Source: Paenibacillus fonticola DSM 21315 (GTDB lineage: Bacteria; Bacillota; Bacilli; Paenibacillales; Paenibacillaceae). Taken from it: DNA of 64,000 nucleotides. The notes under the pieces are model-generated. The model made no database searches. It saw only the letters and a program-made list of their open reading frames with translations, and had not been told where the DNA came from. The stretch spans positions 62,001 to 126,000 of the forward strand of contig NZ_KB907252.1 in assembly GCF_000381905.1 (NCBI RefSeq), in the 5' to 3' direction. Made by a program: the position numbers and the translations under genes. Below, piece by piece: positions 8,788 through 17,048 of this stretch (its first letter is position 1; every line of letters begins with the position of its first letter).

Positions 8788-9115
8788 CTAGTTAGTTTCA
8801 ATTTCTTGCTTTTTCGTACTGGCTTTTGCTGTTTCCTCATCTTTTCGATAGCGTGCCGCCGCCTCTGTGAGTACCTTCGCTTTGTCTCGAAGACCCACCG
8901 AAATGGCTTCTGCTTGCTTCTGAATTTCCCGAATCAGGCGTTCTATCTCATTCAATTCATTCCTGCCATACAACTCAGGATATTGGCTCTACGTCTCGCG
9001 GACAAGCTGGGATATGGATTGATAGACATTCCACTCCTCTCTTTCAACGAATTCACCGAACGTTTGGTTTGCGAGATAACTCATCTATTTTATTAGGATC
9101 AACCTTTATACTCAT
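8788..9115 (-). pseudogene. Broken small gene resembling a WXG100/type VII secretion substrate
   Basis: Two lesions interrupt what looks like one small helical protein. From ATG 9115 a short frame reads MSIKVDPNKIDELSRK, then stops. A second frame, open from 9084, continues the helix (YLANQTFGEFVEREEWNVYQ, then SISQLVRET) until TAG at 8989-8991, and then reads on in the same frame as SQYPELYGRNELNEIERLI to the stop at 8788. CAG to TAG is a one-base change. The opening MSIKVDPNKIDELS and the roughly 100-residue helical design recall small type VII secretion substrates (TIGR04197/WXG-like). The family call is tentative; the frameshift plus amber structure is read directly. A downstream TTG (8973) could still start a 61-residue fragment. 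Confidence 0.6.
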
Positions 9116-9195
9116 CCATACTATTTAAATGGAATTGTTAAAAATATTGAAAAGTCCCTGGTAAGGTAATGCATGATGTGACACATCTTGTGTCC

Positions 9196-9993
9196 TTATG
9201 CCCTTTCCTTTTTGTCGTATATCACAACGGTTACGATTGAAACAAAAACAATCACAATATTTGCGGCAATGGTTCTAGCCCAAGTCGTAGGCAGGATGCC
9301 AAAGGCGTAGGTTGCCGCATTGAACATGGTGTGGCATAATACGCACATAAACACATGGCCTTTGCCTGATATTTTGTAGATTGCTCCGTATAAAAACCGA
9401 AACGCAATGATTTGAACTGCAAACATCCCAAAGCCAATAAGGCCCTCATATTGACCTGTCCCTGGAATAAAGAAGAGAGGGATGTGCCACAAAAGCCAAA
9501 TGATTCCAACATATATAGAAGATAAAACAAAACCATATTTTTTGTTAAGCCCGGGCTGCAATATATACGTCCAGCCAGCTTCCTCCAAGCCACCGATAAT
9601 AAGATTGCCAGGCAAGGCAAGGAAGAACATATATAATGGAAGTACCATTTCGGTGCGGCCTGAAACTGCAATATGTATGAAAAAATACAGCGCAAGAACT
9701 GCAACAACGAACAAATAAAGACATATGTTGTTTTTGGCGTAAAAAACAGTTTTCAACCATTCCTTAAAATCTGCTATTTTATTATTTTTCTTCAGAACGA
9801 TAAATGAAGAAATAGCGGGCGACAAAATATAGATTGCAAAAGGAATATTCATCCCTAAGTTCCGTAACGATTCTTGAACCGAAGATTGAACCGAATATCC
9901 CAATTGGCCAAGGGCAATCAAAGCACCTGACATAAGAAAAGCTATGCAAAATGTCAGCATTGTAAATTGTACTATGATTTTTTTGTCATTCAC
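9196..9993 (-). CDS. CPBP family intramembrane protease (Abi/CAAX-like)
   Basis: A 265-residue protein with about seven or eight membrane segments. It carries the CPBP signature motifs: GGLEEAGWTYI (the paired Glu, about residues 137-138), LLWHIPLFF (His near 169) and HTMFNAATY (HxxxN near 221). The usual Arg of the EExxxR motif is replaced by Tyr, as in some non-CAAX members of the family. Such proteins act in the membrane on prenylated or other substrates and in bacteriocin self-immunity, but no substrate can be inferred here. It is a single gene with its own start (ATG 9993). Confidence 0.85.
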   Translation of the reverse strand: MNDKKIIVQFTMLTFCIAFLMSGALIALGQLGYSVQSSVQESLRNLGMNIPFAIYILSPAISSFIVLKKNNKIADFKEWLKTVFYAKNNICLYLFVVAVLALYFFIHIAVSGRTEMVLPLYMFFLALPGNLIIGGLEEAGWTYILQPGLNKKYGFVLSSIYVGIIWLLWHIPLFFIPGTGQYEGLIGFGMFAVQIIAFRFLYGAIYKISGKGHVFMCVLCHTMFNAATYAFGILPTTWARTIAANIVIVFVSIVTVVIYDKKERA

Positions 9994-10220
9994 GATTTCT
10001 TCACCTCACGTTTTGAAGTATATATTAAATTGTAATGGATGGACGTTATTTTTATCACCAAATGGCAAGGAATGGGCTAACAGATTCAATGACAATAAGG
10101 TCACCTCCCGTTCCATAATCGCTAGTTTCATTAAAGCACAAATGGCGATGGATGGCCCGTTTTTTTACAACTATGAAACAACAAGGCTTTCAGCAACAAA
10201 CGACGGGGAGATGAAGCTCA

Positions 10221-10248
10221 AAAACCGTCAGGGAAATATCCCTGACGG
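10221..10248 (-). terminator. Rho-independent terminator of the PTS/hexulose operon
   Basis: CCGTCAGGGA and TCCCTGACGG form a perfect 10-bp stem with an AATA loop (10225-10248). On the minus strand a run of T follows directly. It lies 45 bp past the last gene of the operon. Confidence 0.92.
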
Positions 10249-10292
10249 TGCATGTGCAGCTGCTTATTCACTACCCTAAAGCTAAATCTCTA

Positions 10293-10856
10293 TTACTCCA
10301 GATTGGCATGCCGGGCGAACATATCGGCATCGGTTTGACCGGTCTCCCGCTTCAAATCAATAATGATGCTGTCATAGATCAGCCAGCTTAGCTGCTCGAA
10401 GGAAGAACCCTTGGTCTGAATGGACGTCTCTTTGCCTGCTTCCTTCTCTACCTTGGAGGTGACGCCGGGAATTTTGATGTAGGCCGAAGCAATGGAACCG
10501 ATAGTATTCGCTGGGAAAATCGTTAAGGTAGCCAGCATTGCCCCCTGATCGAGCGCCTTTTGCGCCATCACCTTCAAGCTTCCCGTCTCGCCGGAGCCCG
10601 AGCCGATGATCAGCAGATCGCCCTGCTGAATGGACGGTGTTGTCGGTTCTCCAACAAAATATGCGCTGTATCCCAAATGCATTAGACGATTGGCAAATCC
10701 CCTGGCGGCGAAGCCGGAACGGCCCGCTCCCGCCACGAACACCCGCTCGGCCTTGACGATCAGGTCCTTGACCGCTTCAACCTCTCCGCCGTCGACCAGC
10801 TTCGCGTCCTCCGCAAGCTCTTCCAGTATCGCCAGCAAGTTACTGCAAGGTTTCAT
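10293..10856 (-). CDS. hxlB: 6-phospho-3-hexuloisomerase (SIS-domain protein)
   Basis: A 187-residue SIS-domain isomerase, the usual length for HxlB. The sugar-phosphate site is visible as VFVAGAGRSGFAARGFANRL (about 35-54) and LLIIGSGSGETGSL (about 88-101). HxlB interconverts D-arabino-3-hexulose 6-phosphate and fructose 6-phosphate, the second step of the ribulose monophosphate route. It follows hxlA by 15 bp with a GGGGGAG ribosome site and is the last gene of the ten-gene operon. In this setting it may serve sugar or polyol catabolism instead of formaldehyde fixation. Confidence 0.9.
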   Translation of the reverse strand: MKPCSNLLAILEELAEDAKLVDGGEVEAVKDLIVKAERVFVAGAGRSGFAARGFANRLMHLGYSAYFVGEPTTPSIQQGDLLIIGSGSGETGSLKVMAQKALDQGAMLATLTIFPANTIGSIASAYIKIPGVTSKVEKEAGKETSIQTKGSSFEQLSWLIYDSIIIDLKRETGQTDADMFARHANLE

Positions 10857-10871
10857 TACTGTTCTCCCCCT

Positions 10872-11507
10872 TCAAGCTCTCCGCTCCATCGCTTCTTTAA
10901 TCAGCCGTGCTTCTTTGACCGGGTCCTCTGCATGGGTGATTCCCGTTCCTACGATAATGATGTCGGGATCAAGCGCAACATATTTGTCGATCGTGCTGCT
11001 GTTAATGCCGCCGGCAACAGCGATTTGGGCCGACTTGGCATGTGCCTTCATCACCTTCAGATCGTCAATCGGCTGTCTGCCGGCCGCCTGCTGATCGGCG
11101 CCCGTATGGACGGCCAAGACATGAACACCTAGTTCCTCCAGCTCCCGGATCTTGTCCGGCAAATTGTCCACGCAGATCATATCGACCACCAGTTGTTTGC
11201 CGAACTCGTGCGCCGCCTTCAGGCAGGCTTTGATCGTCAGCGCGTCGGTGACCCCAAGCGCCGTCACGTATTCGGCCCCGGCATCAAAGGCCAGCTTGGA
11301 TTCAAAGAAGCCACCGTCCATAATTTTTTCATCGGACAAAATTTCCTTGTCTGGAAAGCGCTCCTTGAACGCTCTTACCGCGTTCATGCCTTCGGCGATC
11401 ACGAATGGGGTGCCAATTTCTATAATATCAACATAGTCTTTCACCTTTTCGGCAAACTCCAACGCTTCCTCCAGTTTCATTTCATCCAAAGCCAGTTGCA
11501 GTTTCAT
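10872..11507 (-). CDS. hxlA: 3-hexulose-6-phosphate synthase (OMP decarboxylase superfamily)
   Basis: A 211-residue (beta/alpha)8 enzyme beginning MKLQLALDEM; ATG 11507 was chosen because AGGAAAG precedes it and a longer frame would run into dhaK. The DxKxxD catalytic motif is intact (SDEKIMDGG), followed by VHTGADQQAAG and IAVAGGINSSTI, as in HxlA. The enzyme condenses formaldehyde with ribulose 5-phosphate to hexulose 6-phosphate, or runs in reverse. The related 3-keto-L-gulonate-6-phosphate decarboxylases share the same scaffold. The neighbouring hxlB favours the synthase call, but the polyol context leaves room for a variant substrate. Confidence 0.87.
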   Translation of the reverse strand: MKLQLALDEMKLEEALEFAEKVKDYVDIIEIGTPFVIAEGMNAVRAFKERFPDKEILSDEKIMDGGFFESKLAFDAGAEYVTALGVTDALTIKACLKAAHEFGKQLVVDMICVDNLPDKIRELEELGVHVLAVHTGADQQAAGRQPIDDLKVMKAHAKSAQIAVAGGINSSTIDKYVALDPDIIIVGTGITHAEDPVKEARLIKEAMERRA

Positions 11508-11530
11508 CTTTCCTGTCTCCTCTCCATAAG

Positions 11531-12529
11531 TCAGTATTTGACGGCTGGGCATTGTCCCGGATAGTCCAAGAGCTCCTTCAATTCTTCGTCTAGGCGCACG
11601 ATCGTCAGTGACACGCCATTCATATCCAAGGACGTAACGTAATTCCCGATATACGTGCGATCGATCCGGTGGCCCTGTCCTGCCAATATCTCTGCCACTT
11701 TGTCATAAAGCACATACAGTTCCATTAGCGGCGTCGCGCCCAAACCGGAGAGCATAACGGCCAAGTTCTCCGATTCGCTGAAGTCAAAATCTTGCAGGAT
11801 GGCTTCGGTCATTTCTGCGGCGATTTCATTTGCCGTCCCCAACTGCTCCACCCGAATTCCCGGCTCGCCGTGATGGCCGATTCCGAACTCCATCTTCCCT
11901 TCCTCAATGGAGAAATTGGGCGAGCCAACCGCCGGAATCGTGCAGGAGCCAAGCCCTACACAAATACTTCGAGTGTTGTCGACGGCTTTTTGCGCAGAAG
12001 CGATCACTTCATCCAGCGATCCGCCCATCGCCGCCCGCGCCCCTCCAGCCTTCCACATGAACAGGCCTCCGGCTATGCCGTGTCGTTTTTCCCGGGTTTC
12101 CGGCGGCGATGAAGCCATATCATCCGTTGCGGTCACATACTTTACGGTAATCCCCTCGTCTTCCGCGAGCTGCACTGCCATCTTGACGTTCATGTTGTCA
12201 CCGGCATAATTGCCGAACAAGCAGGCGACCCCTTTGCCGGAATCGGCCTCGACCATCGCATCCAAAAACGACTGGGCCGGCGGAGAAGCAAAAACTTCGC
12301 CAATCGCGGCTGCATCCACCAGCCCTTCCCCGACATAACCGAGAAAAGCCGGCTCATGTCCGCTGCCGCCACCCGCAACAATGCCTACCTTCCCCTCTAC
12401 CGGCGCTTGAACCCTTTTCACCACACGATCATTGCGGTCTGACAGTGTAACCGTATCACCATGGGCTTTGACATACCCTTTTAGCATATCGTCCACAATA
12501 AAATCAGGATTGTTCACAAATCGCTGCAT
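11531..12529 (-). CDS. dhaK: Dihydroxyacetone kinase subunit DhaK
   Basis: A 332-residue substrate-binding subunit. The N-terminal domain shows VGIVAGGGSGHEPAFLGYVG, and near residue 218 the motif GIGHHGEPGIR holds the His that binds the keto group covalently in DhaK proteins. With DhaL it phosphorylates dihydroxyacetone or a related short ketose. No DhaM phosphotransfer subunit is encoded nearby, so the phosphate donor (ATP, or PEP through an unlinked DhaM) is unknown. It follows dhaL by 12 bp with an AAGGAGG ribosome site. Homologous kinases act on erythrulose or other ketoses, so the substrate is open. Confidence 0.92.
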   Translation of the reverse strand: MQRFVNNPDFIVDDMLKGYVKAHGDTVTLSDRNDRVVKRVQAPVEGKVGIVAGGGSGHEPAFLGYVGEGLVDAAAIGEVFASPPAQSFLDAMVEADSGKGVACLFGNYAGDNMNVKMAVQLAEDEGITVKYVTATDDMASSPPETREKRHGIAGGLFMWKAGGARAAMGGSLDEVIASAQKAVDNTRSICVGLGSCTIPAVGSPNFSIEEGKMEFGIGHHGEPGIRVEQLGTANEIAAEMTEAILQDFDFSESENLAVMLSGLGATPLMELYVLYDKVAEILAGQGHRIDRTYIGNYVTSLDMNGVSLTIVRLDEELKELLDYPGQCPAVKY

Positions 12530-12541
12530 TTGACACCCTCC

Positions 12542-13186
12542 TTAACCGGCTTTGGCCAGCCGGAGAGAAGCCTCGGCCATTGCCTCCAGAATGATATAAC
12601 AGGAAGTCGCTCCCGCGTCCTGATGTCCGATTGCGCGGTCTCCGAGACGGCTGCCGCGGCCAACTTTGGCCGCCATCGCCTTCGTCCCTTCGAGCCCCTC
12701 CTTCGCCGCGGCCAGCATATGACTGAGGCAAGCCTCCAAATTGCCGCCTCTGACCGCGGCTTCCTCGTAAGCCTTCACCGCAGGATCCAGCACATCGATC
12801 AACGTTTTGTCCCCTACCGAAGCGCTTGTTAAAAGAGCGGTCTGCTCATATGCTTTCTTCAGCATGTTCAGCATGACCGTCGCGTTAATAACGGTCTCCG
12901 CTTTGGACGCCGCAGCCAACCCTATAAAAAAGCTGCCATACAAGGGGCCCATCGAACCTCCGATTTTGCCGACCAGCACTTTGCCGATCGTAAGAAAACC
13001 TTCGCTCATATCAGCGTCACGCATGCTTAACTCCTCGCCTGCGATGAAGAAGCCCTTGCTCATGTTGATGCCATGATCGCCGTCCCCTAATGCAGCATCT
13101 ATTTGACTCAAATAATCCCGATTGGCGCAGACAGCCTCAATAATCGCCGTTACGACTGCACTGCCCTTTAGGTTCGTAAATTCCAT
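12542..13186 (-). CDS. dhaL: Dihydroxyacetone kinase subunit DhaL (nucleotide-binding)
   Basis: A 214-residue all-helical DhaL domain. The nucleotide-metal motif reads DAALGDGDHGINM (about 30-42), followed by the Gly/Ser-rich region IGGSMGPLYGSFF (about 74-86) and KVGRGSRLGDRAIGHQDAGA near the C-terminus. It provides the ADP/ATP-Mg site that passes phosphate to the substrate held by DhaK. It sits between the MtlD-like dehydrogenase (7 bp upstream) and dhaK (12 bp downstream), which shows tight co-expression. Confidence 0.92.
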   Translation of the reverse strand: MEFTNLKGSAVVTAIIEAVCANRDYLSQIDAALGDGDHGINMSKGFFIAGEELSMRDADMSEGFLTIGKVLVGKIGGSMGPLYGSFFIGLAAASKAETVINATVMLNMLKKAYEQTALLTSASVGDKTLIDVLDPAVKAYEEAAVRGGNLEACLSHMLAAAKEGLEGTKAMAAKVGRGSRLGDRAIGHQDAGATSCYIILEAMAEASLRLAKAG

Positions 13187-13192
13187 ATTCGC

Positions 13193-14368
13193 TCATCCCT
13201 TCTCATGCTGCTGTTTTATCCGGGACAGCTCTTCATAATGCTGCAAAATTGCCCCATACAAACGAGTCTCCGCCGGAATCCCGGTAAAATTCGTTATCGC
13301 CGTACCGATGCCATGCTCGGCTATAAACAGCCGCAATTGTTCACATTGGCTGTCCTCCGCATTACGAAATTGAAATGCTGCGGCGATGCCCTTCAGCAAC
13401 TGGTCGTTCTCCAGCCCGTATTCCTCGCATTGCAGGCAGGGCCCCACCAGCCGGTCGTCGGTATGCAGCTTACGGATCGGCGACCGGCATACCCGATTGA
13501 TGGTATCGGCAATCCCCGGCGTTTGAAAGCGGGAGATCGCAAAGTCGACATATTCGGTAAGTTCCCGCATGGAAAAGCCGTACTTCCGCACAAGCAGCCT
13601 CGCCGACTCCAGCATTGTCTCCCGCACTTCCTGCACCAAGGCATCATGATGGAACACATCCTGCATCATCTCATAGCCGTATATATGGCCGATATAACCC
13701 GCCCAGGCATGGCCGCAATTGATAATATATAATTTCCGCTCCAAATATTTTTGCAAATGGCCGGTGTACACCGCATTCCGAATCGGGATACTTCCCGGCT
13801 GTGCTAGCTTGTTTTGTTCGATGACCAGTTCATAATCTTGGCCAATGTTAATGACGGCCTTGCCTTCCCGCTCATCCTCCAGCACCAGCCGGTCAACAGC
13901 CGTATTCGGAAAGGCGGCGACTTCCGCCAGCTCTGCCGCGGAAAGGCTGCCTTCCAGCTCCAGTATGCTCTCCCGTAAAATATCAGAGTTAAACATGGCG
14001 TTCTCACACGCGAGAATATTCACCTTAGCTTTGCCCGCATCCCGTCTGGCTCGCAGTCCTTTCAGGAGGACCGGAGCTATTCTTGGCAGATTGTCGGCCC
14101 AGACCGAAGTGGTAATGATGTCCGCATCTGCCAGCGCCGCCACGGTCTCTTGTTCCTGAGTAAGGGAAGAAACGGCACGAACCCGCTCAATCGTCTTCTT
14201 GGCATAATTTTGTTCAATCAGGTACAGATCGTAAGCTTTATCCTGATTGATCTGTGTGATGATTGCAGGATCGACATCAACAAATGTGATTTCGTATCCC
14301 GACTCATGCAGTAAATCGCCGATAAAACCTCTTCCGATGCTTCCGGCTCCAAAATGCACCGCTTTCAA
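13193..14368 (-). CDS. Mannitol-1-phosphate 5-dehydrogenase family oxidoreductase (MtlD-like)
   Basis: About 391 residues, starting at TTG 14368 (LKAVHFGAGSIGRGFIG) with AAGAGGGG 7 nt upstream. A longer frame from 14425 adds a non-homologous N-terminus. The first motif is the NAD-binding GxGxxGRG fold of polyol-phosphate dehydrogenases. The catalytic domain shows YIINCGHAWAGYIGHIYGYE and ISRFQTPGIADTINRVCR, as in MtlD. The expected reaction is hexitol phosphate plus NAD to ketose phosphate plus NADH. It follows the PTS IID gene by 66 bp. Because an SDR of the sorbitol-6-phosphate type is in the same operon, the two probably act in sequence or on different stereoisomers. Confidence 0.87.
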   Translation of the reverse strand: MKAVHFGAGSIGRGFIGDLLHESGYEITFVDVDPAIITQINQDKAYDLYLIEQNYAKKTIERVRAVSSLTQEQETVAALADADIITTSVWADNLPRIAPVLLKGLRARRDAGKAKVNILACENAMFNSDILRESILELEGSLSAAELAEVAAFPNTAVDRLVLEDEREGKAVINIGQDYELVIEQNKLAQPGSIPIRNAVYTGHLQKYLERKLYIINCGHAWAGYIGHIYGYEMMQDVFHHDALVQEVRETMLESARLLVRKYGFSMRELTEYVDFAISRFQTPGIADTINRVCRSPIRKLHTDDRLVGPCLQCEEYGLENDQLLKGIAAAFQFRNAEDSQCEQLRLFIAEHGIGTAITNFTGIPAETRLYGAILQHYEELSRIKQQHEKG

Positions 14369-14434
14369 AGCCAATCCCCTCTTTTCATGTGGCTCTTTCG
14401 TTGTTGGTGTCCATGGCCATAACAAGGCTTGTTT

Positions 14435-15286
14435 TTAAAAAATGCCTGTTACCGCACCGATGATACTAGTCGCAATGATGGCCAGCATAATGACCGTAAA
14501 ATTCTGATTTTTCTTATTCAGCCACCAGTACAGACCCAACACAGCCAAAAGAGGCAGCAAGCCAGGAACAATCCCGTCAATAATGTTCTGCAATACGAAC
14601 GGTTCGTTGCCGTTACCAAAATCGATCGTCAGTGGAGTGCTGAGTTTAACGTAGGTGGATGAGAGCGCCCCCATCATGAACAGGCCAAGCGTACTCGCGC
14701 CAACGATCAACTCCTTGATCCGTCCTGAGTGCAACAGCTCCCGGATGGATGCCTTCCCAGTCCGATACCCATACACTGACAATCGGAGGCCGACAATAAT
14801 TTGAATCAGCGGCAGCAGCAAAAGAATGAATGGGCCAATGACGCTGCCGGTTGCGGACAGCGTTGCCGCGAGTGCGAAAATGATCGGTTTCAGCGTCGCC
14901 CAGTCGATGGAATCCCCGATGCCCGCAAGCGGCCCCATAAGACCCGTTTTCATGCCGGTAATCGATTTATCGGTGATCGGTTCTCCTTTTGCCTTCTGTT
15001 CTTCCATCGCGATCACGATGCCGTTAACCGGCGAGCCGAATACCGCCTCCGTATTATAGAAGACGAGGTGCCGCTTCAACGCTTCCTTCAGATCCTCCGG
15101 ATCCGGATACAGCTTTTTCAAAATCGGGATCATCGCCGTAGTAAATCCCAACGCCTGCAGCCGCTCATAAGAAATCCCCATCTCCGCGACCATATAATAG
15201 GTGAGCCAATTTCGGCGGACATCCTTTTCGGTAATTAATTTGCCAGTCTCCGTGCCGGTTTCTGCTATTTCGTGAGTTTCCGTCAT
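14435..15286 (-). CDS. PTS mannose/sorbose-family enzyme IID
   Basis: A 283-residue IID component. The N-terminal cytoplasmic part (about 1-110) has RRNWLTYYMVAEMGISYERL and HLVFYNTEAVFGSPVNGI, followed by TGLMGPLAGIGDSIDWATLK, the family's strongest signature. Membrane segments lie near 140-165, 185-210, 240-260 and at the C-terminus. With IIC it forms the sugar channel of mannose-family permeases. It follows IIC by only 4 bp with a usable ribosome site. Confidence 0.94.
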   Translation of the reverse strand: MTETHEIAETGTETGKLITEKDVRRNWLTYYMVAEMGISYERLQALGFTTAMIPILKKLYPDPEDLKEALKRHLVFYNTEAVFGSPVNGIVIAMEEQKAKGEPITDKSITGMKTGLMGPLAGIGDSIDWATLKPIIFALAATLSATGSVIGPFILLLLPLIQIIVGLRLSVYGYRTGKASIRELLHSGRIKELIVGASTLGLFMMGALSSTYVKLSTPLTIDFGNGNEPFVLQNIIDGIVPGLLPLLAVLGLYWWLNKKNQNFTVIMLAIIATSIIGAVTGIF

Positions 15287-15290
15287 TTCT

Positions 15291-16040
15291 TTACACCTCC
15301 ATGTTTTTCTTATTGTTGTAAAAGGTGATCAGGAGCACTGCGCACAAGCCGAAAATCGCCGCTCCGATAATGGGAATCCCGCTGAATTGAACGAGGAAAT
15401 AGCCAATGATAAACCATGGAAACAACTCTTTTTTCCCGATGACGAACATGGTTAGTGCGAAACCGAGAGCAGGCAGCAGACCACCAGCCACACTGAAGCC
15501 GTGGATCAGCCACTCTGGAACGCTGTTCATGAAAGAGTTGACGGCATCCGCGCCGTAAATAATAGCGAAAAACGGAATCGGAAAACGGAAGAAAAAGCTT
15601 AAAGCAGTAGGATAGACGACGGAAGCAAGTACAATCTTTCGGGTATTCCCTTCTTCGGCATACCTGTCGGCCATATGGACGAACATGACGTTGACCGTCT
15701 TGCGCAGCTGATCGACGAACACGCCCATGACACCCACAGGTACGGCAATCGCAATCGCCAACGCCGGCGTCAGCCCCGATTGAATGGCAATCGGAATGGC
15801 GATCAGACCAGCCAGACAATCGTCAGCTGGAAGGTTGGAGCCTGCGGCAACCAAACCAATATAAAGTATTTGAACAGCCGCCCCGATAATCATCGCCTGC
15901 TTCACATCGCCCATAATCAGCCCGATAGGAAGGGCGGCGAATAGAGGCTGCCGAACCGCGTGAGTAATCGCGTAACCGACATCTGTTTTACAAATCCAGT
16001 ACCATAACCCCGCAAATATACTTACAGCCAGCATTTCCAT
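15291..16040 (-). CDS. PTS mannose/sorbose-family enzyme IIC
   Basis: A 249-residue membrane protein with about six to eight hydrophobic segments. Signature regions are RQPLFAALPIGLIMGDVKQA, AAVQILYIGLVAAGSNLPAD and IYGADAVNSFMNSVPEWLIH. IIC is the translocation subunit for the incoming sugar or polyol. Its look is closer to sorbose-type than to mannose-type IIC, which fits the sorbitol-6-phosphate-dehydrogenase-like gene in the operon, but the substrate cannot be fixed from sequence alone. Confidence 0.92.
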   Translation of the reverse strand: MEMLAVSIFAGLWYWICKTDVGYAITHAVRQPLFAALPIGLIMGDVKQAMIIGAAVQILYIGLVAAGSNLPADDCLAGLIAIPIAIQSGLTPALAIAIAVPVGVMGVFVDQLRKTVNVMFVHMADRYAEEGNTRKIVLASVVYPTALSFFFRFPIPFFAIIYGADAVNSFMNSVPEWLIHGFSVAGGLLPALGFALTMFVIGKKELFPWFIIGYFLVQFSGIPIIGAAIFGLCAVLLITFYNNKKNMEV

Positions 16041-16043
16041 CGC

Positions 16044-16538
16044 TTAGCCCCCCAATTTTTTTAATGCTTTATCCAGCGTAAGCTTGGTTTCTTCCGGGGT
16101 GACCTGGAAAAAAACCTCGACTCCCTGCTCCTTCAGATAAATCAAATTTTCCGCATCGGACCGGTCGATGGAAATTCCTTTGACCACTGATGTTTTATTC
16201 CCGGCTGCACCAAGGCCGCCAATCTGCACTACGGTAAAGGCGACACCTCGTTCTACCGCGCTGCGCACATCTTCGATATTTTTAAACAGGACAAGAATGC
16301 TGCCCTGGTCAAATTGACCAGCCTGGGCATATTCGGCAAATGCATCGATGGACAGCACTTCCACCTTGATGCCAGGAGGAGCTGCCATGACATAAATGTC
16401 CGCCATAAACTCGTCTTCGGACAGCTCGTCATTGACAACGATGATCGTTTTGGCCGTGATGGTATTGCTCCATTTGGTAACGACCTGTCCATGAATGAGT
16501 CTGAAGTCGACCCTAACCAATTTGATTCCATTTATCAC
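16044..16538 (-). CDS. PTS mannose/sorbose-family enzyme IIB
   Basis: A 164-residue cytoplasmic IIB. The phosphorylated His is His16 in VRVDFRLIHGQVVTKW. A typical IIB core follows (IIVVNDELSEDEF; GGLGAAGNKTSVVKGISID). It receives phosphate from IIA and passes it to the sugar during transport. The start overlaps the IIA gene's end by 4 bp, and the next gene starts 3 bp after its stop. Confidence 0.93.
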   Translation of the reverse strand: MINGIKLVRVDFRLIHGQVVTKWSNTITAKTIIVVNDELSEDEFMADIYVMAAPPGIKVEVLSIDAFAEYAQAGQFDQGSILVLFKNIEDVRSAVERGVAFTVVQIGGLGAAGNKTSVVKGISIDRSDAENLIYLKEQGVEVFFQVTPEETKLTLDKALKKLGG

Positions 16539-16951
16539 GCTGATCCTCTCCTTTCTTTTATAATTTTGGTGATGTTCCGAATGCCTTCAGCTCCAAATGA
16601 GATAATATTGTCTTCGATACTTTCCCATTCCCCCAGCGATCTGCGCGTTTCCGCCTCGATCAGCATTGGCAAATTGACTCCGCAAATGACGGAGTACCCG
16701 TCCCTTTTCGCAAAATAAGCACCGATATTCGATGGAGTTCCACCGTACAGATCAGTCAGGAAAATAGATTCCCGCGGAGCATCGGTTAGCAGGGTTCCGA
16801 TCTCTTCGATCAGCGCTTTACTTTCCATCCCTTCCAATAAAGAAAAGCAGTATACATCCTCCAATTTTCCGATAATGAGCTCCGCGCTCCTTTTTAGCTC
16901 CTCGCCGAAAGTTCCATGCGTAATGATAATAATCCAAGGCTTAATGTCCAT
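16535..16951 (-). CDS. PTS mannose/sorbose-family enzyme IIA
   Basis: A 138-residue IIA beginning MDIKPWIIIITHGTFG, with the phosphorylatable His12 in the family position. ATG 16951 has AGGAGG 6 nt upstream, while the longer frame from 17068 has no comparable site and overlaps the SDR gene. The motif FLTDLYGGTPSNIGAYFAKR is also typical. IIA accepts phosphate from HPr-His-P. Confidence 0.92.
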   Translation of the reverse strand: MDIKPWIIIITHGTFGEELKRSAELIIGKLEDVYCFSLLEGMESKALIEEIGTLLTDAPRESIFLTDLYGGTPSNIGAYFAKRDGYSVICGVNLPMLIEAETRRSLGEWESIEDNIISFGAEGIRNITKIIKERRGSA

Positions 16952-17048
16952 TGTCAGCCTCCTTCCAGTCTGGTTGTTTATGCAATGGCACGATGCCCCT
17001 TGATAGATAAAGCGCTTACTTAAAAGACCAATATAATACCCTCTTTGC

